Shown: positions 45,861 to 55,483 of the stretch, in pieces
Position numbering within the stretch: position 1 is the stretch's first letter
How the letters are laid out: the number at the start of each line of letters is the position of its first letter
From: Hyphomicrobiales bacterium
GTDB lineage: Bacteria > Pseudomonadota > Alphaproteobacteria > Rhizobiales > Rhizobiaceae
Direction of reading: 5' to 3'
Assembly: GCA_900466475.1 (NCBI GenBank)
Contig: UBMI01000014.1
Coordinates: forward strand, 1 to 64,000
Length of the DNA: 64,000 nucleotides
Made by a program: the position numbers and the translations under genes
The notes under the pieces: generated by a model
What the model saw: only the letters and a program-made list of their open reading frames with translations
Database searches by the model: none
What the model was told of the DNA's origin: nothing

Positions 45861-47639
45861 TCAGAACGAAGCGGCGCGCCTGGCCCTGAAAGGAATGAGG
45901 GCGCTTTCGACGATATCCCGGTTCGCCTCGTCGCCGAACACACAGGTGCGATTGCGTCCCTTCTTCTTGGCGCAGTAAAGCGCCTCGTCGGCCGATGCGA
46001 TGAGCTGGCGCCAGCCGCTTGCACCGCATAGACCGGAGGCGACGCCGATGCTGACGGTAATGGAAAGATCGATGCCGGTTTCCCCGTCACGGATCACATG
46101 TGCCTGAATGCGGCTGCGAAGTTCCTCTGCAAAATCGATGGTATTCGCAAGATCCGGTGTCGAAACGAGAACGGCGAATTCCTCGCCGCCATAACGTGCG
46201 ACGACGTCGGTCGGACGCATCGCACCCTGCAGCAAAGTGGCCATTTCGATCAGCACGGCATCGCCGGTGAGGTGGCCATAGGTGTCGTTGACCGTCTTGA
46301 AGTGATCGATATCGATCAGCATCAGGCAGACATCTTCCTCGCGCTCCGAAGGCGCGTTGCCGAAGCCTTCCAGCGCCCGGCGGTTCCATACGCCGGTCAG
46401 CCCGTCCTTTTCGGCCTGCATCTTCAGCCGAGCCTCGTACTCGGCCCGCTCGTCGAGCTTGCCGCGCAGCAGTTCCAGCGCGTCGAACAGGCTGCGCATT
46501 TCCGGCGCCTTTGATCCCGTCCCAAGGTTCGTCATGGCGCCGCCCTCGGCAAGCGCGATGATCTGTCGGCGGGCCGTCAGTAACGGATCGAGCATGTGAA
46601 GGCGGATGGAGCGGAATAACATGAACAGCACCGCGAGAGCGGAGGCGGTGATCACAGCGATGACCGCCAGGCGATAGGACGCGGCATAGTGTTGGGTTCG
46701 GTAGCGCTTCACCACGTCGTCGAGAAAGACCGTGCGCAGCCTTTCGAGTGGCTGCAGCGTCGGAACGTAGTCGCGCGTCAGATCGACTGCGGAAACCGAA
46801 TAATCGCCGGAGATCTTGCCCTGCTCGATCAATATCTTGACGAGCTCGACGCCGGACCCGAAAAAGATCGTATCGATATCCTTCATGAGCTGCTGGGACA
46901 GCGCATCGCGATCGCTGACGATTTTCTGGCCCTGCATCAGCTTGCGCAACTCCAGGAGCCGGCCAATGGTGCGGCTTGCATCGGTGATATGGCTGTCACG
47001 CAGCGGCTGGCGCGTGGCAATCGGACCCATGATCTGTGAGGCAGCCCGGCCGCCATATTCGCGCATGTCACTGATCATCCGCCCCGTCAGGAATGGTGCG
47101 GTCAGTTCCGACCGGTGGGCGGTGAAGGCGGCTATGTGCCAGTCGACAACATGCTGGAAGGTTTCGATCACCTCGATCATCTCGCCGATCGCGTTCTGCA
47201 CATCGTCCGGCTGGCGGTCGGCAAGCGGTGTTGCGGCAACGCGGTCGACGGCTTCGCGAGCCCTGCTAAGCTGCGTTCGTGTCTCGGCAAGCGCGGCCCC
47301 GAGATCGGGAAGGGAGGAGGATACGTCGACTTCAGGCGGCTCATCGAGCGCCTCGAGCGAGATATCGCTGATGCGTCGGAAGACCTTCAAGCGCTCTGTT
47401 GCAGGCGCGCTGCTGTTCGGCTCGATCGCCATGATGTCATTGGCTGGTCCGCGTTCCGCCGACATGCGGCTCGCCGCTTCCAGGACCTGGCGGAAACGCT
47501 CCACGGCCCGCAGATTGTCATTGGTCGAATGATAGCTTTCGTAGGTCGGAATGAGAGCACTGGCTGTCAGAACGAGGGTGAGAAATGCCACGATGACAGT
47601 TGCAAAGAGCAGCTTTCCCTCAAGAGTGATGCGGTTCAT
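45861..47639 (-). CDS. Membrane diguanylate cyclase
   Basis: 592 residues. Helices at about 9-31 and 322-343 enclose a large helical periplasmic sensor; then a HAMP-like linker and a GGDEF domain. The active site reads GGEEF (484-488), and the inhibitory I-site RPTD is at 475-478, so it should make cyclic di-GMP with product feedback. ATG 47639 has AAGGG nine bases before it. It converges with the lipid kinase gene, leaving three bases. Its output could reach the PilZ-like proteins at 61353 and 63009, by inference only. Confidence 0.92.
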   Translation of the reverse strand: MNRITLEGKLLFATVIVAFLTLVLTASALIPTYESYHSTNDNLRAVERFRQVLEAASRMSAERGPANDIMAIEPNSSAPATERLKVFRRISDISLEALDEPPEVDVSSSLPDLGAALAETRTQLSRAREAVDRVAATPLADRQPDDVQNAIGEMIEVIETFQHVVDWHIAAFTAHRSELTAPFLTGRMISDMREYGGRAASQIMGPIATRQPLRDSHITDASRTIGRLLELRKLMQGQKIVSDRDALSQQLMKDIDTIFFGSGVELVKILIEQGKISGDYSVSAVDLTRDYVPTLQPLERLRTVFLDDVVKRYRTQHYAASYRLAVIAVITASALAVLFMLFRSIRLHMLDPLLTARRQIIALAEGGAMTNLGTGSKAPEMRSLFDALELLRGKLDERAEYEARLKMQAEKDGLTGVWNRRALEGFGNAPSEREEDVCLMLIDIDHFKTVNDTYGHLTGDAVLIEMATLLQGAMRPTDVVARYGGEEFAVLVSTPDLANTIDFAEELRSRIQAHVIRDGETGIDLSITVSIGVASGLCGASGWRQLIASADEALYCAKKKGRNRTCVFGDEANRDIVESALIPFRARRAASF

Positions 47640-47802
47640 CAAACCGAACCCTTTCAACCTGTCATCCGATCCGGCTCCGTTGCCGGTTTGCTGAATATGC
47701 TGATATCAGGCATATATTACCGATTTCGAGTATAGATAATCGATAATGCCCAACAGGGTTAAGAAAAGCGTGCGGGTGAAAGTTATGTGACGGCTCTATT
47801 AA

Positions 47803-49149
47803 CTAGAGGCGCGCAAGATATGTGCGATAATCGAAATCCGATACGGTGCGAAGGTAGGCTATTGCTTCCTTGTACTTTGTATCGCCATACAACTTTCGAT
47901 ACCTGTCGCCGAAGATATTGGCGATAAAGGCTGACTGCCGGAAGGCTTCGACCGCCGTCAGAAAATCATGCGTGAGCCGTTTTGCGTCCGGTGGTGTATA
48001 AGCGGGCGTCGTCTCCTCGCCCGGATCGAGATCTCCGTCGAGGCCGAGCAACATGCCGCCGAGGATCGCCGCCAGCAGAAGATAGGGATTGGCATCCGCA
48101 CCCGCCACCCGGTGCTCGATGCGCGCCGCCGGTCCATCGGTATCGGGAATCCGGATTGCCGTGCCGCGATGCCCGCTGCCCCAGGTCAGGTCGGTCGGCG
48201 CGAAGGAACCCGGCTGGAAGCGGCGATAGGAATTGGCAAAGGGCGCGAAGACCAGCTGGGCCTCCTGCATGGTCTGCAGCAGGCCTGCCGTCACCGATTT
48301 CAAAAGCCTTGGTTCGCCGCCCTTGGCATCGAGAATATTGTTGCCATCCCTGTCGATGATGCTCGCATGCACATGCAGCCCCGAGCCTGCATGCTCGGAA
48401 TAGGGCTTGGCCATGCAGGTGGATTTCAGCCCGTGCCTGCGTGCGGCCTGTTCGGCAACGCGCTTCAGATAAAGGCAGTCGTCGGCCGCAGCCAGCGCAT
48501 CGGGCCGGTGCAGCAGGTTTACTTCGAACTGACCAGGCCCGAATTCCGCCGTCGTTGCCTCCGCCGGCAGGCTCATCGCCTTGGCGTAGGCGCGCAGCGT
48601 CTGGAGATAGTCGTCGAGCGCATCGACCGCACTCATATCATAGAGCTGGAAACCGTTCGGATCGCCGCGATAGGTAAGGCTTGCAGGCGGAGAGGGAATG
48701 CCCGTCTCGCGCCAGTTCTCCTCGACCACATAGAATTCCAGCTCGGTCGCCACCACAGGAGTCAGCCCGCGCTCGGCATAACGTTCAAGCACGGAGGCGA
48801 GAATACCGCGCGGATCCATGAAGCTCCGGCTGCCGTCGAATTCGTGCATCGTGGCAAGCACCTGCATCGATCCCTCGGGCGCCCAGGGCATTGGCGTCAG
48901 GCTGCGCCTATCGGGAATGACATTGCCGTCGGGGTCGCCGATCGTCAGCGACAGGCCCGTAATATCGTCATTGTCGTCGCCCCAGATATCGAGCGATTGC
49001 GTGGAGGTCGGCAGGCGGATGTCGCCGGCCCAGACCTTCTTTTCGGCCGATAGCGGCAGCTGCTTGCCGCGCAGATCGCCATTCATGCTGACGATCAGGA
49101 TCTCGAAACGCGGATCACCCGCTTCAGTCACTTTACCCTTGCTCGCCAT
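47803..49149 (-). CDS. Glutamine synthetase-like ligase (gamma-glutamylpolyamine synthetase type)
   Basis: 448 residues of the glutamine synthetase superfamily: beta-grasp N domain, then VVATELEFYVVEENW, EFGPGQFEVNLLHR, KPYSEHAGSGLHVHASI and a C-terminal RIEHRVAGADANPYL. It lacks the adenylylation-loop tyrosine motif of GlnA, as in PuuA. Such enzymes glutamylate putrescine or related amines with ATP. It is divergent (75 bases) from a class III aminotransferase, a typical polyamine-catabolism pair. Confidence 0.88.
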   Translation of the reverse strand: MASKGKVTEAGDPRFEILIVSMNGDLRGKQLPLSAEKKVWAGDIRLPTSTQSLDIWGDDNDDITGLSLTIGDPDGNVIPDRRSLTPMPWAPEGSMQVLATMHEFDGSRSFMDPRGILASVLERYAERGLTPVVATELEFYVVEENWRETGIPSPPASLTYRGDPNGFQLYDMSAVDALDDYLQTLRAYAKAMSLPAEATTAEFGPGQFEVNLLHRPDALAAADDCLYLKRVAEQAARRHGLKSTCMAKPYSEHAGSGLHVHASIIDRDGNNILDAKGGEPRLLKSVTAGLLQTMQEAQLVFAPFANSYRRFQPGSFAPTDLTWGSGHRGTAIRIPDTDGPAARIEHRVAGADANPYLLLAAILGGMLLGLDGDLDPGEETTPAYTPPDAKRLTHDFLTAVEAFRQSAFIANIFGDRYRKLYGDTKYKEAIAYLRTVSDFDYRTYLARL

Positions 49150-49224
49150 GACCTTGAAAATCCTCTCGCAGAAGGCCAAGGTCGTAAACCATCAGTCAAA
49201 GCCTTTCAATCCGAAGGTCTAATC

Positions 49225-50592
49225 ATGTCCGACACTTACCCGCTGTCAAACCTTGCCGCTATCGATGCCGCACATCATCTGCATCCCTTCTCCGACATGA
49301 AGAAGCTGAACGCCGATGGCACGCGCATCATCCAGCGCGGCGAGGGTGTGCATATTTTCGACAGTCACGGCAAAAAGTACCTCGATGGCTTCGCCGGTCT
49401 CTGGTGCGTCAACATCGGCTACGGCCGCAAGGAAATCGCCGACGCCGTCGCGCGTCAGATGAACGAACTTCCCTATTACAACACTTTCTTCGGCACGACC
49501 TCGCCGGCGACGACCCTGCTGGCGGAGAAGGTGACGTCCAAGGCCGGCCCGCGCTTCAACCATATCTTCTTCACCGGTTCAGGCTCGGAGGCGAACGACA
49601 CCTGGTTTCGCATGGCCCGCGTCTATTGGGCAGCCGTCGGCAAGCCCTCGAAGAAGACGGTCATTGCACGCCGCAACGGCTATCACGGCTCGACGGTTGC
49701 GGGCGCCAGCCTCGGCGGCATGAAATACATGCACGAGCAGGGCGATCTGCCCATTCCGGGCATTGTCCATATTGGCCAGCCCTACTGGTACGGGGAGGGC
49801 GAAGATCTCTCGCCCGCCGAATTCGGGCTGAAGGTCGCCCGCGAGCTCGAAGCCAAGATCGATGAGCTCGGCGAGGAGAACGTCGCCGCCTTCGTCGCCG
49901 AGCCGATCCAGGGCGCGGCCGGCGTCATCGTCCCGCCGGAGACCTACTGGCCGGAGATTGACCGCATCTGCAAGGCACGCGATATCCTGCTTGTGAGCGA
50001 CGAGGTCATCTGTGGTTTCGGGCGGCTGGGCGAATGGTTCGGCCATCAATATTTCGGCGTCGAGCCGGATTTCGCGCCGATTGCCAAGGGGCTTTCCTCG
50101 GGTTACCTGCCGATCGGCGGTGTGCTCGTCAGCGATCGCATCGCCGAAGTGCTGATCAACGACATCGGCGATTTCAATCACGGCTTTACCTATTCCGGCC
50201 ACCCGGTCTGCGCCGCCGCAGCGCTCGAAAACCTGCGCATCATCGAGGAGGAGAAGCTCGTCGAGCGCGTGCGCGACGACATCGGCCCCTATTTCGCAAA
50301 GAAGTGGGGCGCCCTTGCCGAGCATGATTTCGTCGGTGAGGCGCAAAGTGTCGGCCTGATGGGCGGCTTGCAGCTTGCCGCCGACAAGAAGACCCGCAGC
50401 CGTTTCGAAAAGCCCGATCCGATCGGCGCGCTGGTGCGCAATCACGCGCTGGCAAATGGCCTCGTGCTGCGCGCCACCGGCGACCGCATGCTGGCCTCGC
50501 CACCGCTCGTCATCAGCCATGAGGAGGTCGACGAGATGGCGCGGATCGCCAAACTGGCGCTCGATGCGGCCTGGAAGGAACTGCGCGCTTAG
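49225..50592 (+). CDS. Class III aminotransferase (polyamine/beta-alanine type)
   Basis: 455 residues. PLP fold type I: GSGSEANDTWFRMARVYWA (phosphate site), RRNGYHGSTVAGASLGG, aspartate in LLVSDEVICGFGRLG and the PLP lysine in FAPIAKGLSSGYLPIGG. It resembles putrescine- or omega-amino-acid:pyruvate transaminases. AAGG lies seven bases before the ATG. With the divergent ligase at 47803 it suggests use of polyamines as nitrogen source. Confidence 0.9.
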   Translation: MSDTYPLSNLAAIDAAHHLHPFSDMKKLNADGTRIIQRGEGVHIFDSHGKKYLDGFAGLWCVNIGYGRKEIADAVARQMNELPYYNTFFGTTSPATTLLAEKVTSKAGPRFNHIFFTGSGSEANDTWFRMARVYWAAVGKPSKKTVIARRNGYHGSTVAGASLGGMKYMHEQGDLPIPGIVHIGQPYWYGEGEDLSPAEFGLKVARELEAKIDELGEENVAAFVAEPIQGAAGVIVPPETYWPEIDRICKARDILLVSDEVICGFGRLGEWFGHQYFGVEPDFAPIAKGLSSGYLPIGGVLVSDRIAEVLINDIGDFNHGFTYSGHPVCAAAALENLRIIEEEKLVERVRDDIGPYFAKKWGALAEHDFVGEAQSVGLMGGLQLAADKKTRSRFEKPDPIGALVRNHALANGLVLRATGDRMLASPPLVISHEEVDEMARIAKLALDAAWKELRA

Positions 50593-50692
50593 AGCGATTC
50601 CGGCAAAAGTGCATAGCGGTTTTGCGTCTGGAATTGCGTGAAAACAAGGAGACAGAGTGTTTCCGCGATCGAAGAAAGACGGAAATACTCTA
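50591..50692. repeat. Rhizobial intergenic repeat with terminal hairpin
   Basis: Begins AGAGCGATTCCGGCAAAAGT, continues with GCGGTTTTGCGTC and GAATTGCGTGAAAACAAGGA, and ends in the hairpin GAGTGTTTCCG / CGGAAATACTC (50655-50690) and CTAG. This matches a repeat I recall from many rhizobial chromosomes. It fills the gap between convergent genes, touches both, and may act as a terminator. Confidence 0.65.
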
Positions 50693-52180
50693 GGGATAGG
50701 CGACTGCGTAAGCGAATTGATAGGTGTCGCCCGGCCGGCCGTAGATGTAGGGCAAGGTGACGACATGCGTCTCCGGTTGCTTCAAACCGTTTTGCGCCAG
50801 CACATCCCCGAAATAGTCGTTCGGCCAGGCGGGCGGCGGTCCGCCCTTGTCATCGCGCCAGACGAAAACGACGGGATGTTTTGCATCCAGTCGAAACGTC
50901 GGCTTGAAGTCGGGATAGAAATAGGTCTGCACCGGTGTGTCGGGCATCAGCAGCCGCATGTTACCGTCAAGATGCGGATCGTAGCCGACGATCAGCCCCG
51001 GTTCGCCGCCGATATCCTTGCGGATAATCTCGGCAAAGCCGGAATAGGGAATGTTCAGCCGCTGATATTTGCCGAAAAGCGGACCCCAATAGGCTCGCAT
51101 GGCAAGCACGGCCAGCACCGCAACCATGATGACACCGCCGACAGCAAGCGATGCCCGCAAGGGCACGCCTGCATCGACTTCGGCACTGTCTGCCTTCATG
51201 CAGATATAAAGCGGCAGGATGAGAAAGAGTGGCGTCAGCCACCGGTCGGCGACGTTGTCGACCCCGGCGAGCAGGATCATCAGTGCAATGGCGCCGATCT
51301 CGATCAGCAGGATGCGACCGGCAATTCTTGTCCAGCGGCTGGAAGCGCGCCACATGGCCGGCAACGATTTGGCAAAGAGCGCCAGGAAGATGGCGACCGA
51401 GACGCCGGCTATGCCGACCATCGCGGAGATGAAGCGGAAAACGCCGGTCGATACCTGCGCCAGAAAGCTTTCCCCATCACCGGTCATCTTGTGCAGCGTG
51501 CGGTCGACGGCAACGTCGAAGTGCTGCAGGAACCAGAGTGCGTGTGGCAAAACGATAGCGATCGACACGACGATCGTCAGCGCCAGCCGCCAGTCTAAAA
51601 TCCGCTTGCGAAAATCCGCGTCGATGAGGGCCGCGATCAGAGCGGCGGCCGGAAGGAGCGCGAAATTATACTTCGATATCATGCCGATGCCGGTCGCAAT
51701 GCCGACAATGGTGTAGGAGATCGCCGAAGGCGCCTTCAGCGTGCGGAAAAAGCCGTAGAGGAACAGCGATCCGGCAAAGATCGTCGCGACCGAATGCGTC
51801 AGGTCCCGCTGCGCCTCGAAGACGATCTGCGGCACGGTGAGCAAGCCGAGCGTTGCCATCACCACCAGGCTGCTGTCCCTCAACGTCAGACGCGCCGCCA
51901 GCCAATAGAAGACGTAGGACAGGAACAGCATGGTGCATTTGAGGAGTGACAGCGAAAACAGCGACACGCCGATCAGCGATGTCACGCCATACTGCACCCA
52001 GTTGTAGAAGGGCGGCTGCGAATTATAGCCGAAGGCGAACCACTGCGAGAGCAGCATCTGCTCCGCCTCGTCCAGCTCCAGCGCATTGGGGATGCTGAGC
52101 CGCACGATCAGGTGGAGCAGAAAGTAGGTCCCGAGCACCGCCAGGATCAGATGTGGCCGGCGGCTGAAAAGGCCTTCCAC
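50690..52180 (-). CDS. rgtD: GT39-type glycosyltransferase, likely lipid A GalA transferase RgtD
   Basis: 496 residues, about eleven to twelve helices, with the ArnT/PMT-type first loop PNALELDEAEQMLLSQWFAF (acidic pair) and later DLTHSVATI. Such enzymes use a polyprenyl-phosphate sugar in the periplasm. In R. leguminosarum, rgtD (GalA to lipid A 4' position) lies next to rgtE, and this gene follows an RgtE-like gene by one base. GTG start, coupled. The family is sure; the name rests on context. Confidence 0.72.
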   Translation of the reverse strand: MEGLFSRRPHLILAVLGTYFLLHLIVRLSIPNALELDEAEQMLLSQWFAFGYNSQPPFYNWVQYGVTSLIGVSLFSLSLLKCTMLFLSYVFYWLAARLTLRDSSLVVMATLGLLTVPQIVFEAQRDLTHSVATIFAGSLFLYGFFRTLKAPSAISYTIVGIATGIGMISKYNFALLPAAALIAALIDADFRKRILDWRLALTIVVSIAIVLPHALWFLQHFDVAVDRTLHKMTGDGESFLAQVSTGVFRFISAMVGIAGVSVAIFLALFAKSLPAMWRASSRWTRIAGRILLIEIGAIALMILLAGVDNVADRWLTPLFLILPLYICMKADSAEVDAGVPLRASLAVGGVIMVAVLAVLAMRAYWGPLFGKYQRLNIPYSGFAEIIRKDIGGEPGLIVGYDPHLDGNMRLLMPDTPVQTYFYPDFKPTFRLDAKHPVVFVWRDDKGGPPPAWPNDYFGDVLAQNGLKQPETHVVTLPYIYGRPGDTYQFAYAVAYP

Positions 52181-52181
52181 G

Positions 52182-53192
52182 TCAGCTTTCTCGAGAGAAG
52201 ATCTGGCGTACGATATAGTTCGGCGAGGCGTCGTCGCGGTAGTAGGTTCGGGCGATCATCTCCGCCAGGATCCCGGTGGTGATCATCTGCACCGACGACA
52301 GCAGCAGCACGACGCCGACCATCAGCATCGGTCGTGTGCCGATATCATTGCCCATGATGAACTTGTCGACGCCGAGATAGAGGAGGATCAGCGCTGCAAG
52401 GCCGCCGAGGCCGAGGCCGAGCGAGCCGAAGAAATGGCCCGGGCGCGCCTTGTAGCGCATGAAGAACATGACGGACAGCAGGTCGAGGATCACGCGGAAG
52501 GTGCGCGAGATGCCGTATTTCGAGGTGCCGTGCTGACGTGCGTGATGGGTGACAGCCATTTCGCCGATGCGCGAGCTCGGCACGACGCCGGCAACCCAGG
52601 CCGGGATGAAGCGGTGCATCTCGCCCATAAGCTTCACCTGCTTGATGATCGAGGCACGGTAGATCTTCAGGCTGCAGCCATAGTCATGCAGCTTCACGCC
52701 GGTGATGCGGCCGATCAGGTAATTCGCGCACCAGGAGGGGATCTTGCGCAGCAGCAGTCCGTCCTGGCGGTTCTTGCGCCAGCCGACGAGCAGGTCTAGT
52801 TCGCGCCGTTCCAGCTCCGAGACCATCGAAGGGATATCCTTCGGGTCGTTTTGCAGGTCGCCGTCCATGGTGGCGATCAGCCGGCCCTGGGCCGTGTCGA
52901 TACCAGCCTGCATGGCGGCGGTCTGGCCGAAATTGCGCTGCAGTTCGACGATGCGCAGCGTCAGCCCGTCGCGGTTGACGAATTTGCGGGCGTTGACGAG
53001 TGTTGCGTCCGTGCTGCCGTCGTCGACAAGGATCAGTTCCCAGCGATGCGGATAGTCGGCCATGGCCGCGACGATGCGCTCGATGAGCGGGCCGATGCTT
53101 TCTTCCTCGTTGAAAACAGGGACGACCAGCGACAATTCGAGCGGTTGCATCTGATCATTCGCACCGCGAATGGACTCTACCGTTGTCTGCAA
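52182..53192 (-). CDS. rgtE: GT2 glycosyltransferase, likely polyprenyl-phosphate-GalA synthase RgtE
   Basis: 336 residues. GT-A domain with LVVPVFNEEESIGPLIERI, LILVDDGSTDAT, DGDLQNDPKDIP (DXD-like) and HDYGCSLKIYRASI, then two C-terminal helices (about 240-320), the ArnC/DPM1 layout. In R. leguminosarum RgtE makes dodecaprenyl-phosphate galacturonic acid, donor for RgtA-D. TTG start with AGGAG nine bases upstream; an internal ATG at 53150 has no site. The order rgtE-rgtD supports the name. Confidence 0.75.
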   Translation of the reverse strand: MQTTVESIRGANDQMQPLELSLVVPVFNEEESIGPLIERIVAAMADYPHRWELILVDDGSTDATLVNARKFVNRDGLTLRIVELQRNFGQTAAMQAGIDTAQGRLIATMDGDLQNDPKDIPSMVSELERRELDLLVGWRKNRQDGLLLRKIPSWCANYLIGRITGVKLHDYGCSLKIYRASIIKQVKLMGEMHRFIPAWVAGVVPSSRIGEMAVTHHARQHGTSKYGISRTFRVILDLLSVMFFMRYKARPGHFFGSLGLGLGGLAALILLYLGVDKFIMGNDIGTRPMLMVGVVLLLSSVQMITTGILAEMIARTYYRDDASPNYIVRQIFSRES

Positions 53193-53273
53193 GTTTCATT
53201 TCTCCTAAAAGGCGCGGCAATGAAGGACCAATGGAATACCAGCCGCCGCAGCCAAACTTAGGAAGCCTGATAC

Positions 53274-54239
53274 ATGAAGACCCCGAGTGTTGAAAGCGGG
53301 CAATCCTGGTTTCTGCGCAATCGCATGAGCCTGCTGACGGTCGCAATCGTCGCAGCCTATGCACTTTTCATCGAATGGTTCTGGGGCTGGTCGGTCATAT
53401 TGGAACAATGGGCCGCCGTCGGAGCACGTCCGGTCATCGGCGCACTGATACTCCTGACCAGCACCTATTTCCTGCGTACATGGCGCATCTACGATTATTT
53501 TCCACGGGAGACGGCAGGCCGTTTCGTGGCACTCTTCCGCGTCACGCAGATCCACAACCTCCTGAACATCATGCTGCCCTTCCGCGCCGGCGAGACGAGT
53601 TTTCCGGTGCTGATGCGCACGGAATTCGGTATTCCGCTGACCCGCGGCACCTCCGCCTTGCTGGTCATGCGGCTTCTGGACCTGCATGCGCTGCTCGCCG
53701 CCGCCGGCCTCGGTTTTGCTGTGGCCGCCTCCAATGCCGCGCTTGCCTGGCTCATCTGGGTCATATTTCTGTTCCTGCCGGTTTTTGCCTTCGCTGCCCG
53801 CAAGCCGCTACTGCGTCTCGGTGCAAGGCTCCTGCCGCGCAAGGCGCAGGCACTGCTCCATGAAATCGAGAATGGGCTGCCTTTCGATGCCGTAGCCTTT
53901 GGCCGCGCCTGGGCGATGACCATCGTCAACTGGCTGGTGAAGGTGCTGGTGCTCGCCTGGGCGCTCGGCCTGATGGGCGTGCTGCCGATGGCCGCAAGCT
54001 TCGGCGGCGCGCTGGGTGGCGAGCTTTCCTCCGTATTGCCGGTGCATGCCCCGGGCGGTGTCGGCACCTATCCGGCCGGCATCACCGCTGGCGCGGTCGC
54101 CTTCGGGGCGTCGAGCGAACGCTCAGCCCTGGATGCCCTGGCGCAGGCGAGCGTCAGCGCGCATCTGCTCATCATCGTTTCGGCCCTGACCGGCACCGCC
54201 ATCTCGCTCCCGCTCGGCCGCCGCAAGGCTAGATCCTAA
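53274..54239 (+). CDS. Flippase-like/LPG synthase TM family membrane protein
   Basis: 321 residues with about eight helices. LNIMLPFRAGETSFPVLMR and PVHAPGGVGTYPAGITAGAV are the conserved parts of the UPF0104/AglD family of predicted flippase-like proteins. It is divergent from rgtE by about 80 bases, so a part in lipid-linked sugar movement is attractive but unproved. Its last 11 bases overlap the convergent sigma factor gene. Confidence 0.8.
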   Translation: MKTPSVESGQSWFLRNRMSLLTVAIVAAYALFIEWFWGWSVILEQWAAVGARPVIGALILLTSTYFLRTWRIYDYFPRETAGRFVALFRVTQIHNLLNIMLPFRAGETSFPVLMRTEFGIPLTRGTSALLVMRLLDLHALLAAAGLGFAVAASNAALAWLIWVIFLFLPVFAFAARKPLLRLGARLLPRKAQALLHEIENGLPFDAVAFGRAWAMTIVNWLVKVLVLAWALGLMGVLPMAASFGGALGGELSSVLPVHAPGGVGTYPAGITAGAVAFGASSERSALDALAQASVSAHLLIIVSALTGTAISLPLGRRKARS

Positions 54240-55473
54240 GCTCCGCAATGCGCTTGCGCAGAAAGACCTGTTCCGGTTCCTGCCGGCAGAATGTCAGCGC
54301 CGTCTCGTAAGCTTCGATCGCCTCGGCCCGGCGTCCAAGCCGGCGCAGGAAATCCGCGCGTGCCGAGTGGGCGAGGTGATAGGTCGAAAGCTCCCCCTTG
54401 CCGAGAATGGCTTCGACAAGTGCGAGGCCCGTCGCGGGTCCGTCAGCCATGGCGATCGCCACTGCGCGGTTGAGCTCCGCAACAGCCGACGGATGGGCCG
54501 CAAGCAGCAGGTCGTAGTAGGAAGCGATGCGCCGCCAATCCGTCTCTTCGATGTTGCCGGTCTTCGCATGTTCCGCCGCAATCGCCGCCTGAACCGTATA
54601 GATCCCAACTTCGGGCGTGCGCATGGCGATCGAAAGCAGCGAGAGCCCCTCGGCAATCTTGGTCCGGTCCCATCGTGACCGATCCTGATCGGCAAGCAGC
54701 ACCAGCGCGCCGTCGCCATCCTGCCGGGCAGCACGGCGCGACTCCTGCAGGAGCAGCAGCGACAACAGGCCGGAGACATCCGGATGCGGCAGCAGTGTCG
54801 CCAGCAACCGTGCCAGCCGGATCGCCTCGGCCGTCAGATCCGCGCGGACGATCGTGTTGCCCGAGGATGCCGAATAGCCCTCGTTGAAAACGAGGTAGAT
54901 GACGTGCAGCACCCGGTCGAGCCTTTCAGGCAGCTCGGCCCCCACCGGCACTTCATAGGGAATTTTCTCCGTCCTGATCCGGTTCTTGGCGCGCACGATA
55001 CGCTGCGCGACGGTCGGCGCCGGCACGAGGAAGGCGTGTGCAATTTCTTCCGTCGTCAATCCGCAGACCTCGCGCAGCGCCATCGCGGTCTGTGCATCGG
55101 CGGCAAGCGCCGGATGGCAGCAGATGAAGATCAGCCGCAGCATGTCGTCCTCGATCGGTTCCATATCGCCAATCTCCGTTTCTGTGCCATCAGGATAGAG
55201 GCCATCCTCGATGTGCTGCAGCGAGGCGTTGAAGCGGGCCCGCCGCCGGAGGTGATCGATCGCCTTGAAGCGACCGGTCGAGACCAGCCAGGCGACCGGA
55301 TTGTTGGGCATGCCGTCGATCGGCCACGTCCGCGCGGCTGCTGCAAAGGCGTCGTGCAGCGCCTCTTCCGCCCGGTCGAAATCGCCGAGCAGGCGGATCA
55401 GCGTCGCCAGAACCCGACGTGAATGCTGCCGGTAGATATCCTCGATCACCCGTTCCCCAATCACCTGTTTCAA
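54229..55473 (-). CDS. ECF42-group RNA polymerase sigma factor
   Basis: 414 residues. Sigma region 2 (LIRLLGDFDRAEEALHDAFA, then NPVAWLVSTGRFKAIDHLRR) and region 4 (LREVCGLTTEEIAHAFLVPA then VAQRIVRAKNRI) are followed by a long C-terminal extension with TPR-like helices (about 190-410). That extension and the DGPF neighbours define the ECF42 group, which has no anti-sigma factor and is thought to be controlled through the extension. TTG start with GAGGG seven bases upstream. Last gene of a four-gene leftward operon. Confidence 0.9.
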   Translation of the reverse strand: MKQVIGERVIEDIYRQHSRRVLATLIRLLGDFDRAEEALHDAFAAAARTWPIDGMPNNPVAWLVSTGRFKAIDHLRRRARFNASLQHIEDGLYPDGTETEIGDMEPIEDDMLRLIFICCHPALAADAQTAMALREVCGLTTEEIAHAFLVPAPTVAQRIVRAKNRIRTEKIPYEVPVGAELPERLDRVLHVIYLVFNEGYSASSGNTIVRADLTAEAIRLARLLATLLPHPDVSGLLSLLLLQESRRAARQDGDGALVLLADQDRSRWDRTKIAEGLSLLSIAMRTPEVGIYTVQAAIAAEHAKTGNIEETDWRRIASYYDLLLAAHPSAVAELNRAVAIAMADGPATGLALVEAILGKGELSTYHLAHSARADFLRRLGRRAEAIEAYETALTFCRQEPEQVFLRKRIAELRI

Positions 55474-55483
55474 GGGCCGGCCC

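Noticed and set aside
53155..53364. Short minus-strand frame with an ATG near the rgtE ribosome site
   Set aside because: It ends quickly and does not read into the glycosyltransferase; the TTG at 53192 in the rgtE frame fits the ribosome site.
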